A stretch of 64,000 nucleotides of DNA from Chthonomonas sp. (GCA_016788115.1 JAEURR010000006.1:416202-480201); one strand, 5' to 3'. Shown: positions 50,967-59,536, counted from the first letter of the stretch. The notes: a model not told the origin generated them from the sequence alone. Numbers and translations: made by a program.

Positions 50967-52204
50967 ACTTTGCCGAAGACGAGTGTGGCGTTGTGGCCAC
51001 CGAACCCAAACGAGTTGGTCATCGTCGTGTTGACTTCGCCGTGCCTTGCCGCATTCGGGATGCAGTCGAGCGGGCATTCCTCGTCGGGGAATTCGTAGTT
51101 GATGGTCGGAGGCATGACTCCGTCGCGCATCGCCAGCAGACAGACCACCGATTCGATCGCGCCCGCGGCCCCGAGCGTGTGCCCGATCATGGACTTCGTA
51201 CTGCTCATCTGCGGAGTCTTGTCGATCCCACCGAAGACGACCTGCATGGCATGGCTCTCGGCCTTGTCGTTCAGCGGCGTGCTCGTGCCGTGGGCATTGA
51301 TGTAGTCAATCTTGCGATCTCCCAAGTCCTTCATCGCCATCGCCATGGAGCGGCGTGCACCGTCGTGGTCGGGAAGCGGCTGCGTGATGTGATAACCATC
51401 ACCGCTCAGGCCGTAGCCGAGCACTTCGCCGTAGATGTTCGCACCGCGCGCAACGGCGTGGTCGTAATCCTCCAGGATCACCACCGCCGACCCCTCGCCA
51501 ATGATGAACCCGTCCCGTTCCTTGTCGAACGGTCTTGAGGCTCGCTTGGGATCGTCGTTGCGCGAAGTCATCGCCCGAATGGCGCAGAAGCCTGACATTC
51601 CGATCTCGTTGATCGGCGCTTCGGCTCCACCCGCAACCATCGCCACCGCATCGCCTCGCTTCACCATGTGGTAGGCGTCACCGATCGAATTTGCTCCGGT
51701 CGCACATGCCGTAACCACGCAGGTGTTCGGCCCGCGCAAGCCATGGACGATGCTCACCATACCGCTCGCCATGTCGGGAATCATCCACGGCACGAGGAAC
51801 GGGGAGACCTTGCTCGGGCCAAACTCGATCTGCTTGCGAAACTGTTCAGCTAGGAATGTCAGACCGCCGATGCCCGAGCCGACTAGCACGCCGATGTGGT
51901 CTCGATTGGATTCATCCACCTTCAATCCGCTGTCGGCAAGCGCCTGGGAGGCACTCGCGACGGCAAAGGCGATGAAGCGGTCGACCCGCTTTGCGTCCTT
52001 CTTGTCCATCCAGTCCGCCGCATCGAAGCCGTGTACTTCGGCTCCGACGCGCGTGGCGAATTCGGAAACATCCATGTTCTGGATCAGGTCAATGCCCGAT
52101 TCACCAGCGATCATTCGCGGCCAAAACGTGTCAATTCCGACGCCGAGCGGAGTGACGGCTCCCACGCCGGTCACGACCACTCGACCTGAAGGACGGAAGT
52201 CCAT
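50963..52204 (-). CDS. fabF: Beta-ketoacyl-ACP synthase II
   Basis: 413 residues. Condensing enzyme of fatty-acid elongation. The Cys-His-His triad is visible: Cys167 in VVTACATGANSIG, His in YINAHGTSTPLNDKAE and His in KSMIGHTLGAAGAIE. The start RVVVTGVGAVTPLGVGI is typical. It follows acpP by 17 bases on the same strand, the common acpP-fabF order. Confidence 0.96.
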   Translation of the reverse strand: MDFRPSGRVVVTGVGAVTPLGVGIDTFWPRMIAGESGIDLIQNMDVSEFATRVGAEVHGFDAADWMDKKDAKRVDRFIAFAVASASQALADSGLKVDESNRDHIGVLVGSGIGGLTFLAEQFRKQIEFGPSKVSPFLVPWMIPDMASGMVSIVHGLRGPNTCVVTACATGANSIGDAYHMVKRGDAVAMVAGGAEAPINEIGMSGFCAIRAMTSRNDDPKRASRPFDKERDGFIIGEGSAVVILEDYDHAVARGANIYGEVLGYGLSGDGYHITQPLPDHDGARRSMAMAMKDLGDRKIDYINAHGTSTPLNDKAESHAMQVVFGGIDKTPQMSSTKSMIGHTLGAAGAIESVVCLLAMRDGVMPPTINYEFPDEECPLDCIPNAARHGEVNTTMTNSFGFGGHNATLVFGKV

Positions 52205-52221
52205 AGATTTTTTGATGGGGC

Positions 52222-52461
52222 TTAGGAAGCGTGGGCGGTGATGTAGTTCACCGCGTCACCGACGGTCTTGAGGTTGGTGACGTCCTCGTCGGGGATGTCG
52301 ATCCCGAACTCCTCTTCAAATGCCATTACGAGTTCGACGACGTCAAGCGAATCTGCGCCGAGGTCCTCTTGGAAGTTGGCGGTCTCGCTGACTTCTTCGT
52401 CCTTGACGTTCAGTTCCTCGACCACAACTTTCTTTACACGCTCAAAAGTATCGTTTGCCAT
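52222..52461 (-). CDS. acpP: Acyl carrier protein
   Basis: 79 residues, acidic four-helix protein. The phosphopantetheine attachment site is Ser38 in [19 protein letters not shown]. It carries the growing acyl chain for FabF and the other Fab enzymes. An AAGGA ribosome binding site and a TACAAT box upstream suggest a conventional leadered message, fitting a highly expressed gene. Confidence 0.97.
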   Translation of the reverse strand: MANDTFERVKKVVVEELNVKDEEVSETANFQEDLGADSLDVVELVMAFEEEFGIDIPDEDVTNLKTVGDAVNYITAHAS

Positions 52462-52500
52462 GAGTCTAATCTGTTCCTTTGGTCTCTCAGACCGCAGAGG

Positions 52501-52506
52501 ATTGTA
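52501..52506 (-). promoter_or_regulatory. Candidate -10 box of acpP-fabF
   Basis: GGTACAAT on the minus strand, 39 bases before the acpP ATG, leaving about 32 bases of 5' UTR with an AAGGA ribosome binding site. It shows that the GGTAnnnT element is also used at leadered genes. Confidence 0.5.
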
Positions 52507-52538
52507 CCGCCATTCTTACGTGCATACGGAGAATTCCG

Positions 52539-53696
52539 TTACACCGTGGCAACCGCGAGAGGCGACAATGGGGTCCTTTGCCGAACCTCGGCACCCTCCC
52601 GGACGATCTCGTGGTACAGCGAATCTCGCTCGATCGGGATGCGCCCGGCCTCGGTGATCATCCTCACCATGTTCTCGTAAGTCAGCGACTGACTCTTGTT
52701 TCCGAATTCCCCATCCTTGTAGGTGATCTCGTACTCTTGGACCAGGCCGTCGGTGTCGTCCGCGCCATACCACAGCGCTGCCTGTGTCACCGGAACGGTG
52801 TTCATGATCCAGAAGCTCTTGATGTGGGCAAAATTGTCGAGCATCAGCCGACAGACCGCGATGTTGCGCAGGTCCGTGTCGGCGGTGAGGGGGTCGATGT
52901 GGTCGAGTTCCGTCCCCTCGGGGTGGAAGCTCAGTGGCGTCATGGTCAAGAAGTGGCCGGTCTCTTCTTGGAGTTCGCGGAGTTGAATGAGGTGGTCGAT
53001 ACGCTCCTCGTCGGTCTCAATGTGGCCGTACAGCATCGTCGCATACTGCTTGAGCCCCAGCTTGGCAGCTGCACGGGCCACGTCCTTCCACTCATCACCG
53101 TTTAGCTTCTTTCCGAAAAGCTCCGCATGCACGCGCTCGCTCAGGATCTCAATCCCGCCGCCGGGCAGCGAGTCCAGCCCCGCGTCCATCAGGTCGCGTA
53201 GTGCCTGCTCGACCGATACCTTGCCCATCTGAGCAATCTGCACTATCTCCACGGCAGTAAACGCCTTCACGTGGACGCCCGGTCGTGCTTCCTTGACCGT
53301 CCGGATCAGATCCATGTAGTATTCGTACTTCAGTCGCGGGTTAATGCCACCGACCATGTGGATCTCGGAGATGGGGATGTCCAGGTGCCAGCCGATGCGG
53401 CGTCGCACCTCGTCCATGTCCATCTCGTACGGGGCCGGGCCGCCCTTTTTGGCATAGAACGAGCAGAACTTACAGAACTTGTTGCAGATGTTCGTGTAGT
53501 TGATGTGCTGGTTGCGGACGTAGTACGTGTTCGCCCCGTGCAAGCGCTCACGCACGATGTTTGCCAGGTAGCCCACTCCCGTGAGATTCTGGGTTGTACA
53601 GAGTAACAGGCCGTCCTCGCGGGACAATCGCTTGCCAGCGTCCACCTTGGCGTAGATGCCCATCAGTTCGGGGCCGAGAATGCGCTCGGGGTTCAT
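52539..53696 (-). CDS. mqnE: Aminofutalosine synthase (radical SAM)
   Basis: 385 residues from the ATG at 53696. The radical-SAM cysteines C71, C75 and C78 lie in HINYTNICNKFCKFCSFY. PGGGIEILSERVHAELFGKK, ATMLYGHIETDEERIDHLIQ and TPLSFHPEGTELDH match MqnE rather than MqnC. MqnE joins carboxyvinyloxybenzoate and S-adenosylmethionine to give aminofutalosine, an early step of the futalosine route to menaquinone. No other mqn genes are in the window. Upstream lies a -10-like TAGAAT and a 26-bp palindrome. Confidence 0.92.
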   Translation of the reverse strand: MNPERILGPELMGIYAKVDAGKRLSREDGLLLCTTQNLTGVGYLANIVRERLHGANTYYVRNQHINYTNICNKFCKFCSFYAKKGGPAPYEMDMDEVRRRIGWHLDIPISEIHMVGGINPRLKYEYYMDLIRTVKEARPGVHVKAFTAVEIVQIAQMGKVSVEQALRDLMDAGLDSLPGGGIEILSERVHAELFGKKLNGDEWKDVARAAAKLGLKQYATMLYGHIETDEERIDHLIQLRELQEETGHFLTMTPLSFHPEGTELDHIDPLTADTDLRNIAVCRLMLDNFAHIKSFWIMNTVPVTQAALWYGADDTDGLVQEYEITYKDGEFGNKSQSLTYENMVRMITEAGRIPIERDSLYHEIVREGAEVRQRTPLSPLAVATV

Positions 53697-53703
53697 TAAC
53701 TCA

Positions 53704-53709
53704 ATTCTA
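53704..53709 (-). promoter_or_regulatory. Candidate -10 box of mqnE
   Basis: GGTAGAAT on the minus strand, with TAGAAT ending 7 bases before the ATG; no Shine-Dalgarno at a useful distance. A leaderless message is expected. The adjoining palindrome covers the -35 region. Confidence 0.5.
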
Positions 53710-53715
53710 CCGCTC

Positions 53716-53741
53716 CAACTTTCAGGAATTCCTGAAAGTTG
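53716..53741 (-). promoter_or_regulatory. Perfect 26-bp palindrome, likely operator of mqnE
   Basis: CAACTTTCAGGAA followed directly by its exact reverse complement, with no loop. That is the form of a dimeric repressor or activator site rather than an RNA hairpin. It overlaps where the -35 region of the mqnE promoter would lie. Confidence 0.6.
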
Positions 53742-53762
53742 CGAATTGCCCGCCCAGATAGG

Positions 53763-53796
53763 AAAAGCCCCCTCGCCAACATGCCGAAGAGGGGGC
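53763..53796 (-). terminator. Rho-independent terminator of the 53819-55150 gene
   Basis: Stem GCCCCCTC/GAGGGGGC (53789-53796 with 53767-53774 on the minus strand), a 14-base loop, then TTTT. It lies 22 bases after the stop codon and insulates mqnE from the secreted-protein genes. Confidence 0.8.
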
Positions 53797-53818
53797 ATAG
53801 ATTGAACCTCAGCGATTC

Positions 53819-55150
53819 TTAGTCGTCGCCTTGGGTTTCGTACTGGTCGCTCAGGATCAGATAGTCGAAGAAGTCGATCGTGCCATCTTCGTTGAAGTCT
53901 GCACCCTGGTTGGTCACGTAGATCGGATCCGGGGACTCGGTCTCGTATCCGGCGTTGAGCACCAGATAGTCGAAGAAGTCCGCAAAGTTATCGTTGGTCG
54001 CGTCGCCATTTCGGAGCGTGACTGCCGAGACCGTCGCGCCTGCACCGGTGATGCTGACTCCCGGAACCACCTTGCGTAGGAAGTGGGATCCCTTGATCGC
54101 CACGTCGTACGAACCCGTGTTGGTCGTTTCGAAGCTGTAGTTGCCGTTCACGTCGAGGGTGACCAACTTCGATTCGATGACCGTGAGCGTCGAAGGAGTT
54201 CGCAGATCCACCGTGACCTGCTTGCCGGTCATCGGCACGGAAAGCGCGTCAAGCGTAACCTTGCCCGAAACCGTCGACGGCAGCACGTTGTAGCCGTATC
54301 GGAATCGGCCCGAGGTGCTCTGTCCGATCGCCAGGTTGTGGTTGTACTGGATGCCTGCGGCCCAGTTGTTGCTCGACCCACCGGTCATTGCGCCGCTTAA
54401 AGTATCGCTTGCACTGTCGGTGAGCTTGGTGCGGACGGGAGGCGTGACACCCGAGGAGATCTCGCCCGCAGCAATCAGGTTGCTTCCGGTCACGTCGAAG
54501 TAGACCGTCGGAGAGTTGGCCACCGACGGGCTCGACCAAGAAACGCGAAGGTTGTTCTGGCCGATACCGCCGGAAACCACCGAGCACGTGTCGTCGCTGT
54601 TGCCGCCGATGCCGCTGATCGTCGAGTACATGTCGGCCAATGCGTAGGTCGAGAACGATTGAGCGCTGGTGCTGATGTTCTTGACCGTCCAGTCACACTG
54701 CAAATAGGCCTTCGAGAGGCCAGGGTTCGTGTTGTCGACCGAGACCGGAACGAGCTTGAACACCAAGGTCGTCTCAAGGATCTTGTTACCAAATCCCGGA
54801 TCTCGCTGGCTTACCACGATCGTGCGGGTCACATTTGCGCCCACCTGGGTGGTCTCTTCCGATTCGAGCGTGCTGAACGTGGAACCGTTGACCGGCAGTT
54901 CAGCGCCGCCGCCCTTCTTCCACTGGAACCATGCCTTCTCGAAGCAGTTCCAGTTCTCAAGGGAGATGAAACCGTCGTTGGTCGCATTGAAAGTTTGGAT
55001 TCCCTGCGAACCGCCAGTACCGGTGACAACACGGTTGCACCACTTGTACGGACCGGGAGCGGCCGAATCGTAGAACAGGAGGTCGGCGTTTGCAGCAAAT
55101 GCACTGCCGAGCAAAACGATAGAGAGAGCAAGTTTAGTATTTCGGATCAT
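53819..55150 (-). CDS. Secreted protein, paralogue of the PEP-CTERM proteins, with dockerin-like tail
   Basis: 443 residues from the ATG at 55150, with AGGTGA upstream. Signal peptide (NTKLALSIVLLGSAFAANAD). Residues 24-290 resemble the PEP-CTERM protein at 56286-57260: FYDSAAPGPYKW, a Trp-rich FEKAWFQWKKGGGAELP, VGANVTRTIVVSQRD and WTVKNISTSAQSF. Instead of a PEP-CTERM anchor it ends in a beta-sandwich (SGKVTLDALSVPMTGKQVTV) plus two EF-hand-like repeats (DNFADFFDYLVLN and ADFNEDGTIDFFDYLILSDQ), the same module as in the S8 protease. Likely cell surface; function unknown. Confidence 0.8.
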   Translation of the reverse strand: MIRNTKLALSIVLLGSAFAANADLLFYDSAAPGPYKWCNRVVTGTGGSQGIQTFNATNDGFISLENWNCFEKAWFQWKKGGGAELPVNGSTFSTLESEETTQVGANVTRTIVVSQRDPGFGNKILETTLVFKLVPVSVDNTNPGLSKAYLQCDWTVKNISTSAQSFSTYALADMYSTISGIGGNSDDTCSVVSGGIGQNNLRVSWSSPSVANSPTVYFDVTGSNLIAAGEISSGVTPPVRTKLTDSASDTLSGAMTGGSSNNWAAGIQYNHNLAIGQSTSGRFRYGYNVLPSTVSGKVTLDALSVPMTGKQVTVDLRTPSTLTVIESKLVTLDVNGNYSFETTNTGSYDVAIKGSHFLRKVVPGVSITGAGATVSAVTLRNGDATNDNFADFFDYLVLNAGYETESPDPIYVTNQGADFNEDGTIDFFDYLILSDQYETQGDD

Positions 55151-55248
55151 CGTCACTTCACCTTTGATAGCAGACTTTCGGGCCCCTACAGAGCCCTTGC
55201 AGGATTGAAAACCGATAAATTTTACCCAGTAAGTTGTACTCAAGACAA

Positions 55249-55286
55249 GGATGTTGTGGCACCAACTGGGTGGTGCCTCAACATCC
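55249..55286 (-). other. Long hairpin after the 55296-56159 gene, possible terminator
   Basis: A 15-bp stem with one mismatch (55249-55263 with 55272-55286) and an 8-base loop, 9 bases after the stop. No clear T run follows, so it may stabilise the 3' end or act as a weak terminator. Confidence 0.5.
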
Positions 55287-55295
55287 CATGCCGAG

Positions 55296-56159
55296 TTAAT
55301 TGGAGCGGCGGCGGCGTGCAGCCACGGCGAGCACACCCAGTCCGAGAGCGGCCATAGTTGCTGGCTCAGGCACAGCTTCGTACTTGACCACGATCTGGCC
55401 GCAGCGGAAGTCGTTCGAGCGCAAAGTACCAATGTTGAAATGGTACGCACCAGCAACATCACCCGTCTCCGACGCAACGTTCGTCAGGTTCGTCAGCAGG
55501 GACGAATCACCCAGCAGCTTGTTGAACGTCGCATCGTTCTTGGTGGCTTCGTACGAAGTGATCGGCAGACCGTAGGAGTCCATGGTGATCTTCGTCGAGT
55601 TCGGCAGGTTCGTGTTGAACACGTATCGGCCGTTGTTGTACGTGATCGAATCGTTCGAGCCGCCCAGGTCACCGAGGATGAACACGTTCAGCGAGTGATC
55701 CTCCGCCGACACATTCTTGACCTTCCAATCAAGGGTCATGGTCGCCGAGTTCACGCTGGTCGCCGTCAGGTTGTAGGTCAGAGTCCACTCGAACTTGTTG
55801 GCGTTGTTCGCGCCATCCCACTCGCGGTAAGTCATGGTCGCCGAAGAGGCTCCCACCGTCGCTGCAACCTGGTTGGACAGAGCGTACTCGCGTCCGCCAC
55901 CGTCACCGTTGTAGTAGAACCAAAGTCGCTTGAGGGCGTCCTTGGCAACGTTCAGGCCTGTTCCGGGGTTGAAATAGCCAGCGCCATTCGTGCTGCTGGT
56001 GGTCGTTCGACCGATCGCGCCGGGGTTGCCGATCGAGTTCGAGAAAATGTGGTTGTAGACCCAGTTGGGGCTCGTGGTCGAAAGCGTCATGTTGCTGACC
56101 TGAGCTTGGGCGCCGACAGCACCAAGCACCAGGATGGTCAGTCCGAGATATCTCTTCAT
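55296..56159 (-). CDS. PEP-CTERM sorting-signal protein
   Basis: 287 residues. Signal peptide (KRYLGLTILVLGAVGAQAQ) and a classic PEP-CTERM tail: VPEPATMAALGLGVLAVAAR followed by a basic end. Such tails are cut by an exosortase and link the protein to the surface or to exopolysaccharide. The body is beta-rich with the pattern LKRLWFYYNGDGGGREYAL, VGASSATMTYRE and LDWKVKNVSAEDHSL, distantly similar to the two flanking paralogues. No exosortase gene is in the window. AGAGGA serves as the ribosome binding site. Confidence 0.85.
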   Translation of the reverse strand: MKRYLGLTILVLGAVGAQAQVSNMTLSTTSPNWVYNHIFSNSIGNPGAIGRTTTSSTNGAGYFNPGTGLNVAKDALKRLWFYYNGDGGGREYALSNQVAATVGASSATMTYREWDGANNANKFEWTLTYNLTATSVNSATMTLDWKVKNVSAEDHSLNVFILGDLGGSNDSITYNNGRYVFNTNLPNSTKITMDSYGLPITSYEATKNDATFNKLLGDSSLLTNLTNVASETGDVAGAYHFNIGTLRSNDFRCGQIVVKYEAVPEPATMAALGLGVLAVAARRRRSN

Positions 56160-56222
56160 CCAGTTGTCCTCTCCAAATAAAAGTTTGAAATGCGCAACAT
56201 GCGCATATCACCCACATGATAA

Positions 56223-56253
56223 CCGCCCCACTCCCGAAATAGGAGTGGGGCGG
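56223..56253 (-). terminator. Perfect 12-bp GC-rich hairpin after the 56286-57260 gene
   Basis: CCGCCCCACTCC and its exact complement around a 7-base loop (56235-56241), about 30 bases after the stop. It lacks a U tract on the minus strand, so it may be a processing or stability hairpin or a terminator needing a factor. Confidence 0.5.
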
Positions 56254-56285
56254 GCCATCATCCAGCAGTTTTGCTGGGGATTTGT

Positions 56286-57260
56286 TTACTTCTTGCGCTT
56301 GCGAGCAAGAAGTGCGACCAAACCGAGTCCGATCGCGGCGACCGAGGCGGGCTCGGGAACCGTGTTGTAGCCAAGCCATACGACACCGTTCGTGCTTGCG
56401 CCAGCGGCCAGGTTCAGGTCGTACTGGTAGGCCAGCGCGCCGTTGCCCGTAACCGGGGTTGCCAAGTTGTTCAGCAGGGCAGCGGATGCCGTCGTGTCCG
56501 TGAACTTGGTTCGGGTTGCCGGGGTCGCGCCGACGCTGTACTCACCGTTGGCGACCAGGTTCGAAGCGCTCCACGCCGTCACGTAGATCGTCGGGATCGT
56601 CGAACTCGATGCGTTCGTGCTGCTGATCTTAGTGCGAACGGTCGACTGACCGACGCCGCCGAGCACCGTCTCATACTTGTCGTCCCCGTTGCCCGACGAA
56701 CCGTTGATCGTCGACATGAGGTCGCCCATGTAGTAGAAGCTGAACGCCTGCGCTGAAGTACTGATATTCCGAATAGACCACTCGTACTTCAGTTGAGCCT
56801 TCGAAGCTCCTACATCAGTGTTGTTGATGACGCCAGGAATCAACGTCGACTTGATCGTGAACTGCAGGATCTGCGAGCCAGTGCCGGTGTCCTTCTGGTT
56901 AACCACCAGCGTTCGCGACACATTTGCACCCACCACTCCGGTGTCTTCGCTGATGAAAATTGAGTTCGAACTGGTGGTCGTGTTCAGCGCAAACTCGGTG
57001 CTGGTGCCCTTCTTCCAGTAGAACCAGCTACGCTCGATCGGATTGGTCGACGGCGTACTCTCGGCCGAGTTAAAACCGTCGTTCGTCGGGTTCAAGTGTC
57101 CACCACCCATCGTGCCATTGGCGGCCGAGCCTGAACCAACCTTGGCCGACCACTTGAACGGACCAGTGGCAGCACTGTCATACATGGACATGTCCGCTTG
57201 AGCGGCCACAACCGAACCGAGCAGAGCAAACGAAAACGCAAGCTTCGTACTATTTTTCAT
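56286..57260 (-). CDS. PEP-CTERM sorting-signal protein
   Basis: 324 residues. Signal peptide (KLAFSFALLGSVVAAQAD) and PEP-CTERM tail VPEPASVAAIGLGLVALLAR then KRKK. The body shares MYDSAATGPFKW, IERSWFYWKKGTSTEFAL, VGANVSRTLVVNQKD and WSIRNISTSAQAFSFYYMGD with the protein at 53819-55150, so the two are clear paralogues. An AGGTGA ribosome binding site precedes the ATG. Likely an envelope protein; role unknown. Confidence 0.85.
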   Translation of the reverse strand: MKNSTKLAFSFALLGSVVAAQADMSMYDSAATGPFKWSAKVGSGSAANGTMGGGHLNPTNDGFNSAESTPSTNPIERSWFYWKKGTSTEFALNTTTSSNSIFISEDTGVVGANVSRTLVVNQKDTGTGSQILQFTIKSTLIPGVINNTDVGASKAQLKYEWSIRNISTSAQAFSFYYMGDLMSTINGSSGNGDDKYETVLGGVGQSTVRTKISSTNASSSTIPTIYVTAWSASNLVANGEYSVGATPATRTKFTDTTASAALLNNLATPVTGNGALAYQYDLNLAAGASTNGVVWLGYNTVPEPASVAAIGLGLVALLARKRKK

Positions 57261-57591
57261 TGAGTATCACCTTTCAAGAAATCTGGGCCGCATATCCGGA
57301 GTTACAATCTCCATCCCCAAAGCGCGATCCACAGCACTATCGTTATCAGAGACTCAATCGGTGACAAGTAATTTTACTAGATGATCCACAGGATGCGCAT
57401 ATTTAGCCTCAGTGCGAGGTGCGCTCTCGACAAGTTATTTGTCCCATAGATTGACTGAACTGAGTGCACCACTCCGCGTCCATGCCTGAGACGGTTCGCG
57501 GGGGTGCCTGTTCAGCTCCGACGTACTCTTTGGGTGGCACCTAAGGCGTCGCGCGTAATGTGGCACCCTCGCGGCCCGGCATAATGCGGGT
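57261..57591. other. 331-base intergenic region between divergent genes
   Basis: It separates the PEP-CTERM gene (minus) from the Xer gene (plus). It holds the AGGTGA ribosome binding site of the former and the CATAAT box of the latter. A 70-codon minus-strand frame near 57435-57647 overlaps the Xer start and has no protein-like character. I see no repeat, tRNA or dif-like inverted repeat. Confidence 0.6.
57580..57585 (+). promoter_or_regulatory. Candidate -10 box of the Xer recombinase gene
   Basis: CATAAT ending 6 bases before the ATG, so transcription would start at or next to the start codon. No -35 match was found. Confidence 0.4.
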
Positions 57592-58455
57592 ATGAGCGTC
57601 TTGCAGGAGCATCTGCACGCGTATCTAGCGCATCTCGCGGCATCCAAGTCCGTGCATACCGTTCGGAGCTATGCAGCCGACCTGCGCCCCCTCTGCGAGT
57701 CTGCCGAATCGCCCGAGCTGCTCACCCCCGAACTCCTGCGAAGATTCTTCCGAGACCACGCCAAGCACCCGGCCACTCGCGCACGCAAGCTCTGTGCGGT
57801 CCGCTCATTCTGCAAGTACCTGCGCCGCGTCAGGGTCCTCGAAACTGACCCGACGCTGACGCTGGAGTCACCCATCCACCGGAAACGGTTGCCCAAAGCC
57901 CTCAACCAAACCCAGATGGGTGAGATGCTCGATCAGAACAACCCGGGCAAGACGCCGCTGCGCGACCAGGCGATTCTCGAGCTGATGTATTCGGCAGGAC
58001 TGCGGGCCAACGAGACCGTCGGGGTCAATTGGAGCGATTTGAACTTTCAAGACAACACGCTGCTGGTGCGCGGAAAGGGCAACAAGCAACGGGTCGTCAT
58101 CTTCTCGGAGACCGCTGCGCGCACGATTCGCGAGTACATCGCGGCTGGCCCCGCTCGGAACGGCGATGCGCTCTTCATCAATCCAAAAGGAGGACGCCTT
58201 AGCACCCGCACGGTGCAGAACATCGTCCACCGGTGGGCGGCCAATGCCGGACTCCCGCCGACCACCACTCCGCACACGTTGCGACACAGCTTCGCAACTC
58301 ACCTACTGGATGGCGGAGCGGATCTCAAGTCGGTGCAGCAACTCCTTGGCCACGAGAGCCTCGCCACGACCCAGGTGTACACGCACATTAGCGTCGAGCG
58401 ATTGCGGGATGCGGTGCGGACGGCGCACCCAAAGGCCAAGACCGGCACTACATGA
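57592..58455 (+). CDS. xerC: Xer-type tyrosine recombinase
   Basis: 287 residues. N-terminal core-binding SAM-like domain (LQEHLHAYLAHLAASKSVHT), C-terminal catalytic domain. All six catalytic residues are visible: R138 in SAGLRANE, K162 in RGKGNKQR, H228 and R231 in HTLRHSFATHLL, H254 in LLGHES, Y263 in TQVYTH. Length and motifs fit the XerC/XerD chromosome-dimer resolvases; XerC and XerD cannot be told apart safely, so the symbol is tentative. Nothing mobile surrounds it. It converges on purM with an 8-base overlap. Confidence 0.88.
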   Translation: MSVLQEHLHAYLAHLAASKSVHTVRSYAADLRPLCESAESPELLTPELLRRFFRDHAKHPATRARKLCAVRSFCKYLRRVRVLETDPTLTLESPIHRKRLPKALNQTQMGEMLDQNNPGKTPLRDQAILELMYSAGLRANETVGVNWSDLNFQDNTLLVRGKGNKQRVVIFSETAARTIREYIAAGPARNGDALFINPKGGRLSTRTVQNIVHRWAANAGLPPTTTPHTLRHSFATHLLDGGADLKSVQQLLGHESLATTQVYTHISVERLRDAVRTAHPKAKTGTT

Positions 58456-59488
58456 TCTGAACGTCGTTCGGGCCCTTCTGCACTTCGCCGATGATCGCCG
58501 CATTCTCGCCCTCTTGGGACAGCCGCTGCACGACCGATGGCGCAACCTCGCGGCTGCAGATGAGCACCATGCCGACGCCCATGTTGAAGACCCGGTACAT
58601 CTCGGCTGTCTCGATGTTCCCTGCTTCCTGGATCATCTGGAAGATTGGCAACGGCGTCCAACTTCGGCGGTCGATGATGACTCGGCAGTCGGTCGGCAGA
58701 ATCCGCGGGATGTTGTCGTAGAACCCACCGCCAGTGACATGCGCCGCCGCGTACACCTCAGGCACCTCACTGAGGATGGGATAGACCGCGTTGAAGTAAC
58801 ACCGATGCGGGCGAAGAAGCTCCTCCCCGACCGTCGTGCCCAGACCCGCAATCTCGTCCCGGGCACTGATGCCAGCCGAATCGAACAGCGCGCGGCGGGC
58901 CAGCGAGTACCCGTTCGTGTGCAACCCGCTTGAAGCGATCCCGACGACCGCATCTCCCGCTTGCATCTTGGCCCGCGGCAACTTCTTTTCGTAGTCCACC
59001 ACGCCGACGATTGAGCCGACGATGTCGATCTCGTCATCTACGTACACGCCAGGCAACTCGGCCGTCTCGCCTCCAATGAGCGCGCATCCGACTGCCGAGC
59101 ACGCGTCTGCTGCCGATCGGAGCACATCGCCAAACTGCTCGGCGTTTAGGTGCGAACACCCAAAGTAGTCAAGGAAAAAGAGAGGCCGTGCACCCTGGCA
59201 GAGGATGTCGTTCACGCAGTGATTGACGATGTCCGCACCGAGGCCATCAAATTTGCCGAGCATCGCTGCGACCTTTGTCTTGGTCCCCACGCCGTCGATG
59301 CTGCTCACGAGCACCGGGCGCGCCATGTCGGAGAAGTCGGGTTGGAAGAGTGCGCCGAATCCGCCGATGCCGCCGATCACCGAGTCGTTGTGAGTCTTGC
59401 GGAGCGTTTCGGAAACCGACCGAAGCACGACTGCTGCGCCATCGATATTTACCCCGGCATCCTGGTACGTCAACGATTGATCGGCCAT
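58448..59488 (-). CDS. purM: Phosphoribosylformylglycinamidine cyclo-ligase
   Basis: 346 residues from the ATG at 59488 (MADQSLTYQDAGVNIDGA), as in the family. It makes AIR from FGAM with ATP in purine synthesis. Blocks: SSIDGVGTKTKVA, GADIVNHCVNDILCQGARPL, LIGGETAELPGVY, GIASSGLHTNGYSLAR and the C-terminal FNMGVGMVLI. TACGCT preceded by GG lies 9 bases before the ATG. Stands alone, convergent with the Xer gene. Confidence 0.96.
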   Translation of the reverse strand: MADQSLTYQDAGVNIDGAAVVLRSVSETLRKTHNDSVIGGIGGFGALFQPDFSDMARPVLVSSIDGVGTKTKVAAMLGKFDGLGADIVNHCVNDILCQGARPLFFLDYFGCSHLNAEQFGDVLRSAADACSAVGCALIGGETAELPGVYVDDEIDIVGSIVGVVDYEKKLPRAKMQAGDAVVGIASSGLHTNGYSLARRALFDSAGISARDEIAGLGTTVGEELLRPHRCYFNAVYPILSEVPEVYAAAHVTGGGFYDNIPRILPTDCRVIIDRRSWTPLPIFQMIQEAGNIETAEMYRVFNMGVGMVLICSREVAPSVVQRLSQEGENAAIIGEVQKGPNDVQIM

Positions 59489-59497
59489 CGTCTGGTG

Positions 59498-59503
59498 AGC
59501 GTA
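59498..59503 (-). promoter_or_regulatory. Candidate -10 box of purM
   Basis: GGTACGCT on the minus strand, ending 9 bases before the ATG at 59488, no Shine-Dalgarno. Back-to-back with the tRNA-Lys promoter 17 bases away. Confidence 0.4.
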
Positions 59504-59520
59504 CCAGGATTGGGTCGGGG

Positions 59521-59526
59521 TATCCT
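59521..59526 (+). promoter_or_regulatory. Candidate -10 box of tRNA-Lys
   Basis: GGTATCCT with TATCCT ending 10 bases before the tRNA 5' end. The same hexamer precedes gltX and the alpha/beta hydrolase gene. Confidence 0.55.
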
Positions 59527-59536
59527 CAGCGGGTCC

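Noticed and set aside
57435..57647. 70-codon frame on the minus strand
   Set aside because: Overlaps the start of the Xer gene, has no ribosome binding site and an unlikely Cys/Arg-rich composition.
57592..58455. Integrase of a mobile element
   Set aside because: Length and motifs fit XerC/D, there is no attachment repeat or phage gene nearby, and it is flanked by purM.
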